A DNA stretch of 64,000 nt from the NCBI RefSeq assembly GCF_021390395.1, contig NZ_JAJUWT010000007.1:186001-250000 (forward strand), read 5' to 3'. Of the stretch, positions 52,962 through 60,866 are shown in pieces. The number at the start of each line of letters is the position of its first letter. Within the stretch, counting starts at the first letter, position 1. A program made the position numbers and the translations under genes. Below the pieces are notes generated by a model. The model searched no databases. It was not told the DNA's origin and saw only the letters and a program-made list of their open reading frames with translations. This stretch comes from Saccharothrix sp. S26 (GTDB lineage Bacteria > Actinomycetota > Actinomycetes > Mycobacteriales > Pseudonocardiaceae).

Positions 52962-53058
52962 ACGCTCGACACGCGCGTTCCGAACGTAGGACTCGCGCGA
53001 GAGTCCTACGTTCGGCACGCGTGTGTCCTACGTTCGCGACCGGTGAGTTCAACGCTCA
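52959..53058. repeat. Dispersed palindromic repeat, copy C (inverted arrangement)
   Basis: The copy has a perfect 14-bp inverted repeat CGAACGTAGGACTC/GAGTCCTACGTTCG (52981-53014) with 6-nt loop, plus one more unit and the terminal GAGTTCAACGCTCAGG. The outer arms are near-symmetric (ACCTGAACGCTC and its counterpart), and both neighbouring genes end with ACC TGA at the two edges. It is the only copy with head-to-head units. Confidence 0.88.
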
Positions 53059-54312
53059 GGTCACCAGTTGGCCGACGGTGTAGATCACCAGGCCGGCGAG
53101 CGCGCCCACGACCGTGCCGTTGATGCGGATGAACTGCAGGTCGCGGCCGACCTGCAGCTCGATCTTGCGCGAGGTCTCCTCGGCGTCCCAGCGCTCGACG
53201 GTGTCGGTGATCAACGTGGTGATCTCGTCGCGGTAGTTGGTCACCACGTACCCCGCCGCGCTCTCGAGCCACCCGTCGACCTTCGCGCGCAGCGACTCGT
53301 CGTCCACCATCCGCCGGCCGAACGCGACCAGCCCCTCGCGCACGCGCTTGCGCAGCTCCGACGACGGGTCCTCGGCCGCGTCGAGCAGCATCTTCTTCGC
53401 CGTGCCCCACGCCGACCCGATCAGCCGCTGCACGTCCGGGTGCGTCACGAGCTGCTGCTTGACCTGGTCGGCGCGCTGCATGGTCGCCGGGTCGGTGCGC
53501 AGGTCGGACGCGAACTCGATCAGGAACTGGTCCACCGCCAACCGCATCGGGTGGTTGACGTCGGTCTTCACCGCCCACGCGAAGTTCAGCAGCTCGGTGT
53601 AGACCTTGTCGCCCAGCAGCGAGTCGACGAACTTCGGCGACCACGACGGGGCCCGGTCCGACACCACGCCCATGACCTTCTCGTAGTTGTCCCGCACCCA
53701 GTCGTACGCCCGGTCGCACACCAGGTCCACGAGCTTGTGGTGCGCGCCGTCGGTGAGCACCTGACCCAGCAGCTTGCCCAGCGGCGGGCCCCACGGCTGG
53801 TCGACCAACCGCCGCACCAGCGCCTGCTCCACCACGGCCTGCACGTCGTCGTCACGCAGCACGGTCACCGCGCCCTTCACGACGTTCGCCAGCTCCGACG
53901 TCACCCGTTCGGCGTGCTCCGGCTGGGCGACCCACTCGCCGAGCCGCCGCCCGATGCCCGCTCGGCGCAGCTTGTCCCGCACCACCGCCTCGGACAGGAA
54001 GTTCGTCCCGACGAACGACCCCAGCGCGTCGCCGAAGCTGTCCTTGCGGGTCGGGATGATCGCCGTGTGCGGGATCGGCAGGCCCAGCGGCCTGCGGAAC
54101 AGCGCGGTCACGGCGAACCAGTCGGCCAGCGCGCCGACCATGCCCGCCTCGGCCGCCGCGCGGACGTACCCGACCCACGCCGGGCCGCCGTCCTCGAAGA
54201 GCAGGGCCACCAGGAAGATCGCGGTGGCGGCCAGGAAGAAGCCGGTCGCCACGAGCTTCATCCGGCGCAGGCCCTGGCGCTTGAGCTGGTCAGCGGGGGT
54301 CAGTTGCTCCAC
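53056..54312 (-). CDS. DUF445 membrane protein
   Basis: The 418-residue protein has an N-terminal pair of hydrophobic segments (about residues 22-40 and 45-70), a long helical DUF445 region with AADWFAVTALFRRPLGLPIP-like and IIPTRKDSFGDALGSFVG motifs, and a C-terminal transmembrane helix (VVGALAGLVIYTVGQLV). DUF445 proteins are membrane-linked with unknown function. The GTG at 54312 follows GACAAT by 6 nt, so a leaderless start is preferred over an upstream frame. Confidence 0.85.
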   Translation of the reverse strand: MEQLTPADQLKRQGLRRMKLVATGFFLAATAIFLVALLFEDGGPAWVGYVRAAAEAGMVGALADWFAVTALFRRPLGLPIPHTAIIPTRKDSFGDALGSFVGTNFLSEAVVRDKLRRAGIGRRLGEWVAQPEHAERVTSELANVVKGAVTVLRDDDVQAVVEQALVRRLVDQPWGPPLGKLLGQVLTDGAHHKLVDLVCDRAYDWVRDNYEKVMGVVSDRAPSWSPKFVDSLLGDKVYTELLNFAWAVKTDVNHPMRLAVDQFLIEFASDLRTDPATMQRADQVKQQLVTHPDVQRLIGSAWGTAKKMLLDAAEDPSSELRKRVREGLVAFGRRMVDDESLRAKVDGWLESAAGYVVTNYRDEITTLITDTVERWDAEETSRKIELQVGRDLQFIRINGTVVGALAGLVIYTVGQLVT

Positions 54313-54368
54313 GCCGCCATTGTCCGTGAAGATTCGACGTTGTGCGGGCACCAGCGCTAGTCACCAGG

Positions 54369-55514
54369 ATGAGGCCGTTCACCTCGACGATCTTCGCCGA
54401 GATGACGGCGTTGGCCACGCGCACCGGGGCGGTGAACCTCGGGCAGGGCTTCCCGGACACCGACGGACCGGCCGGGATGCTCGACGTGGCCAAGGCCTCC
54501 ATCGACGCGGGGCTGAACCAGTACCCGCCGGGGCCGGGCATGCCCGAGCTGCGCCAGGCGATCTCCGAGCACCGGGCCCGCTACGGCACGCACTACGACC
54601 CCGACACCGAGATCCTCGTGACGGTCGGCGCCACGGAAGCCATCGCGGCGACGTTGCTGGCGCTGGTGGAGCCCGGTGACGAGGTCGTGCTCATCGAGCC
54701 CTACTACGACTCCTACGCGGCGTCCGTGGCGATGGCCGGGGCGACCCGCCGCACGGTCGGCCTGGTCGAGGAGCCGGGCACGGGGCGGCTCGGGCTGGAC
54801 GTCGACGCGCTGCGTGCCGCCATCGGCCCGCGCACCAGGGCGCTGCTGGTCAACTCACCGCACAACCCGACCGGCACGGTGCTCAACCGCGACGAGCTGG
54901 CCGCCGTGGCCGCGCTGTGCGTCGAGCACGACCTCGTGGCGATCACCGACGAGGTGTACGAGCACCTGGTGTTCGACGGCCTGGAGCACGTGCCGCTGGC
55001 CACGTTCCCCGGCATGGCCGAGCGGACCGTCACGATCTCCGGTGCGGGCAAGTCGTTCAACTGCACGGGCTGGAAGATCGGCTGGGCGTGCGGCCCGGCG
55101 GAGCTGGTGGGCGCGGTGCGCGCGGCCAAGCAGTTCCTGACCTTCGTGGGCGGCGCGCCGTTCCAACCGGCCGTGGCGCACGCGTTGCGGCACGAGCTGG
55201 GCTGGGTGGAGGACCTGCGCACGTCGTTGCAGGACAAGCGGTCGAGGCTGTCCGACGGCCTGGCCGACGCCGGGTTCGCGGTGCGGCCCAGCGAGGGCAC
55301 CTACTTCATCACCGCGGACGTGCGGCCGCTGGGCTTCACCGACGGCGCGCAGCTGTGCCGCGAGCTGCCGGAGCGGATCGGCGTGGCGGCGGTGCCGGTG
55401 CAGGTGTTCACCGACCACCCCGACCAGTGGCGGCACCTGGTGCGGTTCGCGTTCTGCAAGCGCGACGAGGTGCTGGACGAGGCGATCTCGCGGCTACGCA
55501 AGCTCAGCGTCTGA
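54369..55514 (+). CDS. dapC: N-succinyldiaminopimelate aminotransferase DapC-type
   Basis: The 381-residue PLP enzyme closely follows the pattern of mycobacterial DapC (Rv0858c), which acts in lysine/peptidoglycan synthesis. It shows TIFAEMTALATRTGAVNLGQ, NQYPPGPG, NSPHNPTGTVLN, TDEVYEHLVFDG and the PLP lysine in ISGAGKSFNCTGWKIGWACG. The ATG is 7 nt after GCTAGT; a GTG 27 nt upstream is an alternative. The 3' end overlaps the convergent NACHT gene by 21 nt. Confidence 0.88.
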   Translation: MRPFTSTIFAEMTALATRTGAVNLGQGFPDTDGPAGMLDVAKASIDAGLNQYPPGPGMPELRQAISEHRARYGTHYDPDTEILVTVGATEAIAATLLALVEPGDEVVLIEPYYDSYAASVAMAGATRRTVGLVEEPGTGRLGLDVDALRAAIGPRTRALLVNSPHNPTGTVLNRDELAAVAALCVEHDLVAITDEVYEHLVFDGLEHVPLATFPGMAERTVTISGAGKSFNCTGWKIGWACGPAELVGAVRAAKQFLTFVGGAPFQPAVAHALRHELGWVEDLRTSLQDKRSRLSDGLADAGFAVRPSEGTYFITADVRPLGFTDGAQLCRELPERIGVAAVPVQVFTDHPDQWRHLVRFAFCKRDEVLDEAISRLRKLSV

Positions 55515-57434
55515 CCTCACCGCGGACGGGCGGTCGCCCGCCAGCCGGTCCTGCACCAGCGCGTGCCGGAACTGGTAGGCGGCGCCCGCCTGCCGCAGCA
55601 CGCCGAGCTTGCGCGCGTCCTCCAGGAACACCATCAGCTCCCACGGCAGCTTGCCGCGCATCGCCAACCAGATCCGCGCCACGGTGAACCACCACCAGCG
55701 CAGGTGCAGCACGGACAACGTGAAGCCGAGCATCAGCCCGCACGCCAGGCCCAGCCCGACCATGCCGGACTGCGTGGGCCCGAACACCAGCCCGGCCGCC
55801 GCGCCGAACACCACGGCCAGCACCAGCGATCCCGTCCACACCGCGATCCGGTCCCGCGCCATCGTCCACTTGGGACTGGACGGGTGGCTCAGCTCCGCGC
55901 TGCTGCCCAAACCGAACCGCAGCGCCACCGCCACCGCGATGCCCAGGCCGACCACCAGGCCCGCCGACAGCCCGTACAGCGCACCGAACACCAGGCCGGC
56001 CGCCGTGCCCAGCACGCCGCTGACCACGACCAGGCTGCGCCACACGCCCAGCTTGGGTTTCGGCACGCGGTGCCCGGACGCGTACAGCGCCGCCACCGCC
56101 ACCGCGACCCCGGCGGCCAGGCCGGTGATCGGCGCGAGCTTCGGCGTGCTCGCGTACGCCATCAACCACGCCACGCCGAACCCGCCGATCAGGCCGAGCG
56201 CGATCGCGCCGAGCAGCGCCAGCCACGTGGCGCCGACCGAGCGGCGCAGCTCCCACCAGCCCAGCTCGCGCACGCCACGCCGACGCATCTCGCCGGCCAG
56301 GAACGCGAGCCAGCGGGCCGCCTTCTCCCGTGGCCAGACCTGGCTGGCACGGGCCTGGTGCGCCACGCCCCGATCGCCGAACGCGCCGTTGACCAGCAGG
56401 TCCGCCAGGTGGTTCTCGATGGCGACGCGGTCGGGGAACCGGGCGCGGTCCAGCAGTTCGCTCGGCTCGCCGTAGCCGTAGACGACGCCCGCCAACCACA
56501 CCGCGAGCGGCGTGGACAGCGCCTCGGCCAGCCGGCCGTCCGGCTCGTCGCGCAGGTGCAGGAAGACCGGCTCCCAGCGGGCCGCGGTGACCGGGTCCGA
56601 CACCGACCGCAGGTAGCCCGCGACCTCCTCCAGGTCCAGCGGCTGCAACTCGACGACCTGCGCGTTCGGTACCGCGGCGGCAGTCTCGGCGAACTCGTCC
56701 GTGCGGCAGGTGAGCACGAGCGGGTGCGAACCGGGGAACGCGCGGTTGATGCGATCGAGCGCGTCGGCCCGCTGTTGCGGCGGGATCTGGTCCAGGCCGT
56801 CGAGCACCGGGAAGATCCGGCGTTGCTCGACCAGCAGGTCGCCCGCGTAGCTGCCGTACAGCTCGGTGTTGCGCAGCGCCGGGTGGTCCTCGTACAGCCG
56901 CCGGGTCATCCAGGTGCGGACGTCCTCCGCCTCCGGGTCCCACGTCGACAGCGGCAGCAGGAACGGCACCGGGCCGTCCACGAGGCGGTCGAGCAGGCCG
57001 ATGGTGAGCAGCATCACCGTCGTGCTCTTGCCCGCGCCGGGCTCGCCGAGGAAGACCATGCGCGGGTTGCGGTGGAACGCGCGGACCACCGCGTCGCTGT
57101 GGCCCGGTTCGCCCCGCACGGCGCTCCAGTGCAGGTCGAGGAGGTGGTCTTGCAGGCCGCGGGCGCGGCACTCCTCGTTCCACTGGGCGTGCAGGGCGCG
57201 GGACAGGGCGCTCGCGGCGGCGTCGAGGTTCTCGTCGGTGGCCAGGCCCGCGGCGCGCCTGCGGTGCAGCCACGGGTCCAGCGCGGCGAGCAGGGCCAGG
57301 AAGCCGAGGGCGAGGCCGATCAGCCACAGGTCTGGGTCGATGCCGTAGTCGGTGACGAACAGGCCGGCCGCGGCGAGCACGGCGGCCAGCACGCACCCGG
57401 TGAGCACGGCCCGCTGGCGGAATCTGGACACCAC
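55494..57434 (-). CDS. Membrane NACHT-domain STAND NTPase
   Basis: The 646-residue protein has an N-terminal two-helix membrane anchor (about residues 10-55), a NACHT NTPase with Walker A LGEPGAGKST near residue 134 and Walker B FPVLDGLDQIP near residue 215, and a C-terminal region with about six to eight transmembrane helices. The TCRTDEFAE strand follows. No repeat sensor domain is present. Related proteins occur in actinomycetes; some bacterial NACHT proteins are anti-phage, but this membrane type is uncharacterised. Confidence 0.87.
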   Translation of the reverse strand: MVSRFRQRAVLTGCVLAAVLAAAGLFVTDYGIDPDLWLIGLALGFLALLAALDPWLHRRRAAGLATDENLDAAASALSRALHAQWNEECRARGLQDHLLDLHWSAVRGEPGHSDAVVRAFHRNPRMVFLGEPGAGKSTTVMLLTIGLLDRLVDGPVPFLLPLSTWDPEAEDVRTWMTRRLYEDHPALRNTELYGSYAGDLLVEQRRIFPVLDGLDQIPPQQRADALDRINRAFPGSHPLVLTCRTDEFAETAAAVPNAQVVELQPLDLEEVAGYLRSVSDPVTAARWEPVFLHLRDEPDGRLAEALSTPLAVWLAGVVYGYGEPSELLDRARFPDRVAIENHLADLLVNGAFGDRGVAHQARASQVWPREKAARWLAFLAGEMRRRGVRELGWWELRRSVGATWLALLGAIALGLIGGFGVAWLMAYASTPKLAPITGLAAGVAVAVAALYASGHRVPKPKLGVWRSLVVVSGVLGTAAGLVFGALYGLSAGLVVGLGIAVAVALRFGLGSSAELSHPSSPKWTMARDRIAVWTGSLVLAVVFGAAAGLVFGPTQSGMVGLGLACGLMLGFTLSVLHLRWWWFTVARIWLAMRGKLPWELMVFLEDARKLGVLRQAGAAYQFRHALVQDRLAGDRPSAVRSDAELA

Positions 57435-57504
57435 CGCATCATGACTGACCGATCACTGTTGGTGGTGACACGGTCACCCCTGTGTCGTGCGTACCCTCGA
57501 TGAC

Positions 57505-58047
57505 GTGATCTGTCCGAAATGCCAGGACCTCATGCGGACCATCAGCCGTGGTTCCGTGCACATCGAGCAGTGCGAGAACTGCAAGGGCGTGTTCCTGGAC
57601 GGCGGCGAGTTGGAGCAGATCATCGCCGCCGAGCGGGCCCACTACGCGCAGCCGTACCGGCCGGAGGGCGTGCCGGTGCCCATGACGCCGGTGCCCATGA
57701 CCCCGGTGCCCATGACGCCCGTGCCGGTGGCCGCCGCCGATCCGACCGTGGCCGTGCCGGTCGAGGGGACGTCAGCCGAGAGGACGCCGGTCGAGGGCGA
57801 GCAGCCGCCACCCGCCGCAGTGCAACCCGCCGCCGTTCCGCCCGCCGCGGTGCCACCCGCGGCCGGCCCTCCTCCGCCCTACCAGCCGCCGCCCGGCGCA
57901 CAGCCCGTCGGCCCACCGCCCCCGTACCAGCCGCCGCCGGGCACGGTGCCCGCCTCGCCGCCGCCGCAGGTGTACCCGGCCGGGTACTACGACCCGCACT
58001 ACCCGCCGCGCCGCAGGCGCAGCTTCCTGGAGGAACTGCTCGACTGA
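57505..58047 (+). CDS. TFIIB-type zinc-ribbon protein with Pro-rich tail
   Basis: The 180-residue protein has a zinc ribbon with CPKCQDLM and QCENCKGVFLDGGELEQ in the first 50 residues, then a Pro-rich tail with VPMT repeats and PPPPYQPPPG motifs, ending in a basic patch and LEELLD. The GTG at 57505 is 7 nt after TACCCT, and the family start MICPKC supports this over a GTG 18 nt upstream. It is divergent from the NACHT gene and ends next to repeat copy D. Confidence 0.82.
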   Translation: MICPKCQDLMRTISRGSVHIEQCENCKGVFLDGGELEQIIAAERAHYAQPYRPEGVPVPMTPVPMTPVPMTPVPVAAADPTVAVPVEGTSAERTPVEGEQPPPAAVQPAAVPPAAVPPAAGPPPPYQPPPGAQPVGPPPPYQPPPGTVPASPPPQVYPAGYYDPHYPPRRRRSFLEELLD

Positions 58048-58060
58048 CCGGCCCGCCGCG

Positions 58061-58144
58061 TTCTGAGCGTTGAACTCGGGGGTCCTGAACGTAGGACACG
58101 CGCGTTCTGAACGTAGGACACGCGGGTGCTGGAGGTAGGACTCA
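58061..58144 (-). repeat. Dispersed palindromic repeat, copy D
   Basis: Read on the minus strand it is GAGTCCTACCTCCAG, two units of CGCGNGTGTCCTACGTTC, then AGGACCCCCGAGTTCAACG. Both ends match copy B exactly, with one fewer internal unit. The left end overlaps the TGA of the methyltransferase gene, and the right end is 13 bp from the stop of the convergent zinc-ribbon gene. Confidence 0.9.
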
Positions 58145-59296
58145 CGGGAGGGGCCAGGTCAGGGTGGTGCCGTCCAGGGCGAAGTGCTGCGAGGTCGGGG
58201 TCGCGGTGAAGGTGAACTGGTGGCGGCGCGGCCGGCCCAGCGCGCGCCACTGCCGGTAGGCGTCTTCGACGAGGTCCCAAAGAGCGCGGGGACCGCCCTG
58301 GTCCACGACCGCGCCCCGGTGCCGGACCCACGAGCCGTCGGCGTGCGCCAGGCGGACCGGGTCGCCCGCCACCGCCACCTCGGCCAGCGCCAGGCCGGCG
58401 AAGAACTCGAACGGGCTCGCCGGGTCCAGCGCGGTGCGCGAGGACAGCAGCGTCGTGCGGGACGTCGTCGGCTCCGCGGTCAGCGCCGCCGACAACGCCT
58501 CCTCGGCCCACGCCTGCCGGTGCGCGCGCAACGGCATGAACCGACCGTCCTCCACCAGCACGCGGCCGGTGGCCCGCCCGTCCCGCACGGTCAGCCGGAC
58601 GAGACCCGCGCCGACGGGCCGGTTCAGCGTGGTCACGATCAGCCCGCCGGGCGCGGTCTGCTCCAGCCACGGCACGGGCACGCGTGACACCGCGCACGTG
58701 CCCAGCACCCGGTCGTAAGGGGCGCGCGACGGGTACCCGAGCGCGCCGTCGCCCGCGACGCACGTCGGGTGGTGACCGGCGGCGGTCAACCGCGCCTCGG
58801 CTCGCGCCAGCACGCCGGGGTCGACGTCGATCGAGGTCACCCGCTCTTCGCCGAGCGCGTGGCAGAGCAGGGCGGCGTTGTAGCCGGTGCCCGTGCCGAT
58901 CTCCAGCACCCGGTCCCCCGGCGCGACGGCCAGGGCTTCCAGCATGATCGCCATGATCGTCGGCATGCTCGACGAACTGGTGGGTACCCCGGGCACGGCT
59001 CCCGTGGCGAGTGCTTGCTGCCACGCGCGGTCGTCGTTGTCGAGCTGCGTCACGCGGACCTCGTCGCGGTAGACCAGCGCGAGGTGGTCCGGGTGCTCGG
59101 CGGTCACCGGCGCCCAGGCGCCGTCCGGGCGCTGGACGAAGAACCCCGGCAGGAAGACGTGCCTCGGTACCTGGCGAAACGCCTCGACCCACCGCGGGTC
59201 GCGCAGCACGCGCGCGGCGACGAGCGACTCGGCCAGCCGTGCTCGCAGGTCCGCCGCGACGTCCACGTCGTCCACCGTAGCGCTGTGGGCGAGCAC
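58142..59296 (-). CDS. PIMT-like protein O-methyltransferase
   Basis: The 384-residue protein has a PCMT-type SAM-dependent methyltransferase core: VFLPGFF, SSSSMPTIMAIMLEAL, VLEIGTGTGYNAALL and SIDVDPGVLARAEARL, followed by a C-terminal extension of about 150 residues. Classical PIMT repairs isoaspartate; extended actinobacterial homologues also modify peptides in RiPP clusters. No precursor peptide gene is adjacent. The start is uncertain (GTG 59296 or 59275). Confidence 0.82.
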   Translation of the reverse strand: MLAHSATVDDVDVAADLRARLAESLVAARVLRDPRWVEAFRQVPRHVFLPGFFVQRPDGAWAPVTAEHPDHLALVYRDEVRVTQLDNDDRAWQQALATGAVPGVPTSSSSMPTIMAIMLEALAVAPGDRVLEIGTGTGYNAALLCHALGEERVTSIDVDPGVLARAEARLTAAGHHPTCVAGDGALGYPSRAPYDRVLGTCAVSRVPVPWLEQTAPGGLIVTTLNRPVGAGLVRLTVRDGRATGRVLVEDGRFMPLRAHRQAWAEEALSAALTAEPTTSRTTLLSSRTALDPASPFEFFAGLALAEVAVAGDPVRLAHADGSWVRHRGAVVDQGGPRALWDLVEDAYRQWRALGRPRRHQFTFTATPTSQHFALDGTTLTWPLP

Positions 59297-59320
59297 ACGT
59301 GCCGGTCGCTAGCAGAGCGC

Positions 59321-59349
59321 TTGCAACAGCTAGCACCTCCGCGTACGGT
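59321..59349 (+). promoter_or_regulatory. Promoter of the XRE-hbhA unit
   Basis: TTGCAA and TACGGT are separated by exactly 17 bp, 29 bp before the XRE gene start. GCTAGCA occurs at the upstream edge and again between the two hexamers, and could be an operator for the XRE regulator (inference). Confidence 0.62.
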
Positions 59350-59378
59350 CGGAAGCGGATCGAGGAGGTGCCGCGAAG

Positions 59379-59762
59379 TTGGACAAGTCCATCGACGAGG
59401 CGGTGGCCGATCTCGGCCGCGACATCGGCGAGTACATCCGCCAGCAGCGCAACACCGCGAAGATCTCGTTGCGGCAGCTGGCCAAGCTCGCCGGGGTCTC
59501 CAACCCGTACCTGAGCCAGATCGAACGCGGCCTGCGCAAGCCGAGCGCGGAGATCCTGCAGCAGATCGCCAAGGGGTTGAGGATCTCGGCCGAGGCGCTC
59601 TACGTCGAGGCCGGGATCCTGGAGCAGCGCGAGGGCGGCGCCCTCGCCGACGCCATCGTCACCGCTCCCGACCTGACCGAGCGGCAGAAACAGGTGTTGC
59701 TCGACGTCTACGAGTCGTTCCGGCGGGAGAACACCGCCACCAGGACCAAACCGGAGGACTGA
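59379..59762 (+). CDS. XRE-family transcriptional regulator
   Basis: The 127-residue protein has an HTH_3 domain (ISLRQLAKLAGVSNPYLSQI, then RKPSAEILQQIAKGL) followed by a helical C-terminal region. The TTG start has GGAGG upstream. It matches Rv0474, which precedes hbhA in M. tuberculosis, and the same gene order is kept here. It most likely controls its own unit. Confidence 0.88.
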   Translation: MDKSIDEAVADLGRDIGEYIRQQRNTAKISLRQLAKLAGVSNPYLSQIERGLRKPSAEILQQIAKGLRISAEALYVEAGILEQREGGALADAIVTAPDLTERQKQVLLDVYESFRRENTATRTKPED

Positions 59763-59767
59763 TCTCC

Positions 59768-60466
59768 ATGCCGAACCTGCCCACCACCGAGGAACTGCGC
59801 AAGGCGGGCGAACAGGCCGTCGCCGCCGCCCGCACCCCGCTGCTGGCCGCCCTGGGCGCGGGTGACCTGGCCGCCAAGGCCGTCATCGAGGCGCTGAACA
59901 AGGCCCGCGAGCGCGCCGAGTCGGCGAAGAGCGCCGCCGAGACCGCCGACCTGAAGAAGGACCTGCGCGACCGGCTGGACCCGGCCGAGCTGCGCAAGGT
60001 CGTGGACGCCTACACGCAGTCCGCGCTGAACCTCTACCAGTTCCTCGCCCAGCACGGCGAGGAGGCGCTGGAGAAGCTGAAGAGCCAGCCGGGCCTGCAG
60101 AAGGCGCTGCACCAGGTCGAGGAGGCCGTCGAGACCGCGCAGAAGCGCACCGAGGCCGCCGCCGCCGACGCCCGCGTGCTGGCCGACGACGTGCTCGGCA
60201 AGGTCTCGCGCCGCACCCGCGCGGCCGGTGAGAAGGTTGCCGACGACCTGGACGACGCGAGCGAGAAGCTGGCCGAGACCGTGGTCGAGGTCGGCGGCGG
60301 GGTCGCCGCCGAGGTGCGCGAGACGACCCGCAAGGCCGCGCCGCGCAAGCCCGCCGCGACCAAGCAGGCCACCGCGGCCAAGCCGGTCGCCAAGCCCGCG
60401 ACCCCGACCAAGACCGGGGCCACCCGTGCCACCACGGCGAAGAAGCCGGCCGACCCCACCGAGTGA
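59768..60466 (+). CDS. hbhA: Heparin-binding hemagglutinin (HbhA)-like protein
   Basis: The 232-residue protein is almost entirely helical, with a long coiled coil to about residue 175 (ALNKARERAESAKSAAETAD, then LEKLKSQPGLQKALHQVEEA) and a Lys/Ala/Pro/Thr-rich tail (KPAATKQATAAKPVAKPATP), which is the heparin-binding type tail of mycobacterial HbhA. The order XRE, hbhA, DUF2516 matches Rv0474-Rv0476. In a soil actinomycete it probably serves cell-surface or membrane organisation rather than host adhesion. Confidence 0.85.
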   Translation: MPNLPTTEELRKAGEQAVAAARTPLLAALGAGDLAAKAVIEALNKARERAESAKSAAETADLKKDLRDRLDPAELRKVVDAYTQSALNLYQFLAQHGEEALEKLKSQPGLQKALHQVEEAVETAQKRTEAAAADARVLADDVLGKVSRRTRAAGEKVADDLDDASEKLAETVVEVGGGVAAEVRETTRKAAPRKPAATKQATAAKPVAKPATPTKTGATRATTAKKPADPTE

Positions 60467-60477
60467 CCGTCGGTCAC

Positions 60478-60501
60478 GGGGCGTCCCACCAGGGACGCCC
60501 C
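60478..60501 (+). terminator. Intrinsic terminator after hbhA-like gene
   Basis: GGGGCGTCCC and GGGACGCCCC form a perfect 10-bp stem with loop ACCA, followed by GTTTCGTCT. Confidence 0.82.
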
Positions 60502-60545
60502 GTTTCGTCTGTACCGCGAGCGCGTCGCGCACGTAGGCTGGAGGA

Positions 60546-60866
60546 GTGTTGCCAACGTTCCCGCCCTTCAGTCCGCTCTACCTGGACTTCTGGGTCATGT
60601 TCGCGGTGTACTACGCCGCGCTGGTCATGGGCGTGTTCGCCTTCGCGCACGCGCTCTCGCAGCGCGCCGACGCCTACACGGCGGCGGAGCGCATGACCAA
60701 GCCCGCGTGGCTCGGCATCACCGGCGGCGGCGCGTTCGCGCTGCTGCTGTTCCACCCGTTCTCCGCCGGCGGCATGTTCTGGCTCGCCGGGCTGGTCGCG
60801 GTCACGGTGTACGTGGTCGACGTCCGGCCCCGGCTGATCGAGGTCCAGCGCGGCCCGCGGTGGTGA
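60546..60866 (+). CDS. DUF2516 membrane protein
   Basis: The 106-residue protein has about three hydrophobic segments (residues 15-38, 55-72 and 76-92) and the family pattern PAWLGITGGGAFALLL. It is the counterpart of Rv0476. The GTG follows GAGGA. It overlaps the next gene (GTGA). Its function is unknown. Confidence 0.82.
   Translation: MLPTFPPFSPLYLDFWVMFAVYYAALVMGVFAFAHALSQRADAYTAAERMTKPAWLGITGGGAFALLLFHPFSAGGMFWLAGLVAVTVYVVDVRPRLIEVQRGPRW

Noticed and set aside
55494..57434. Calling the NACHT gene an anti-phage system
   Set aside because: No defence genes are nearby and membrane NACHT proteins of this type have unknown roles; kept as a finding only.
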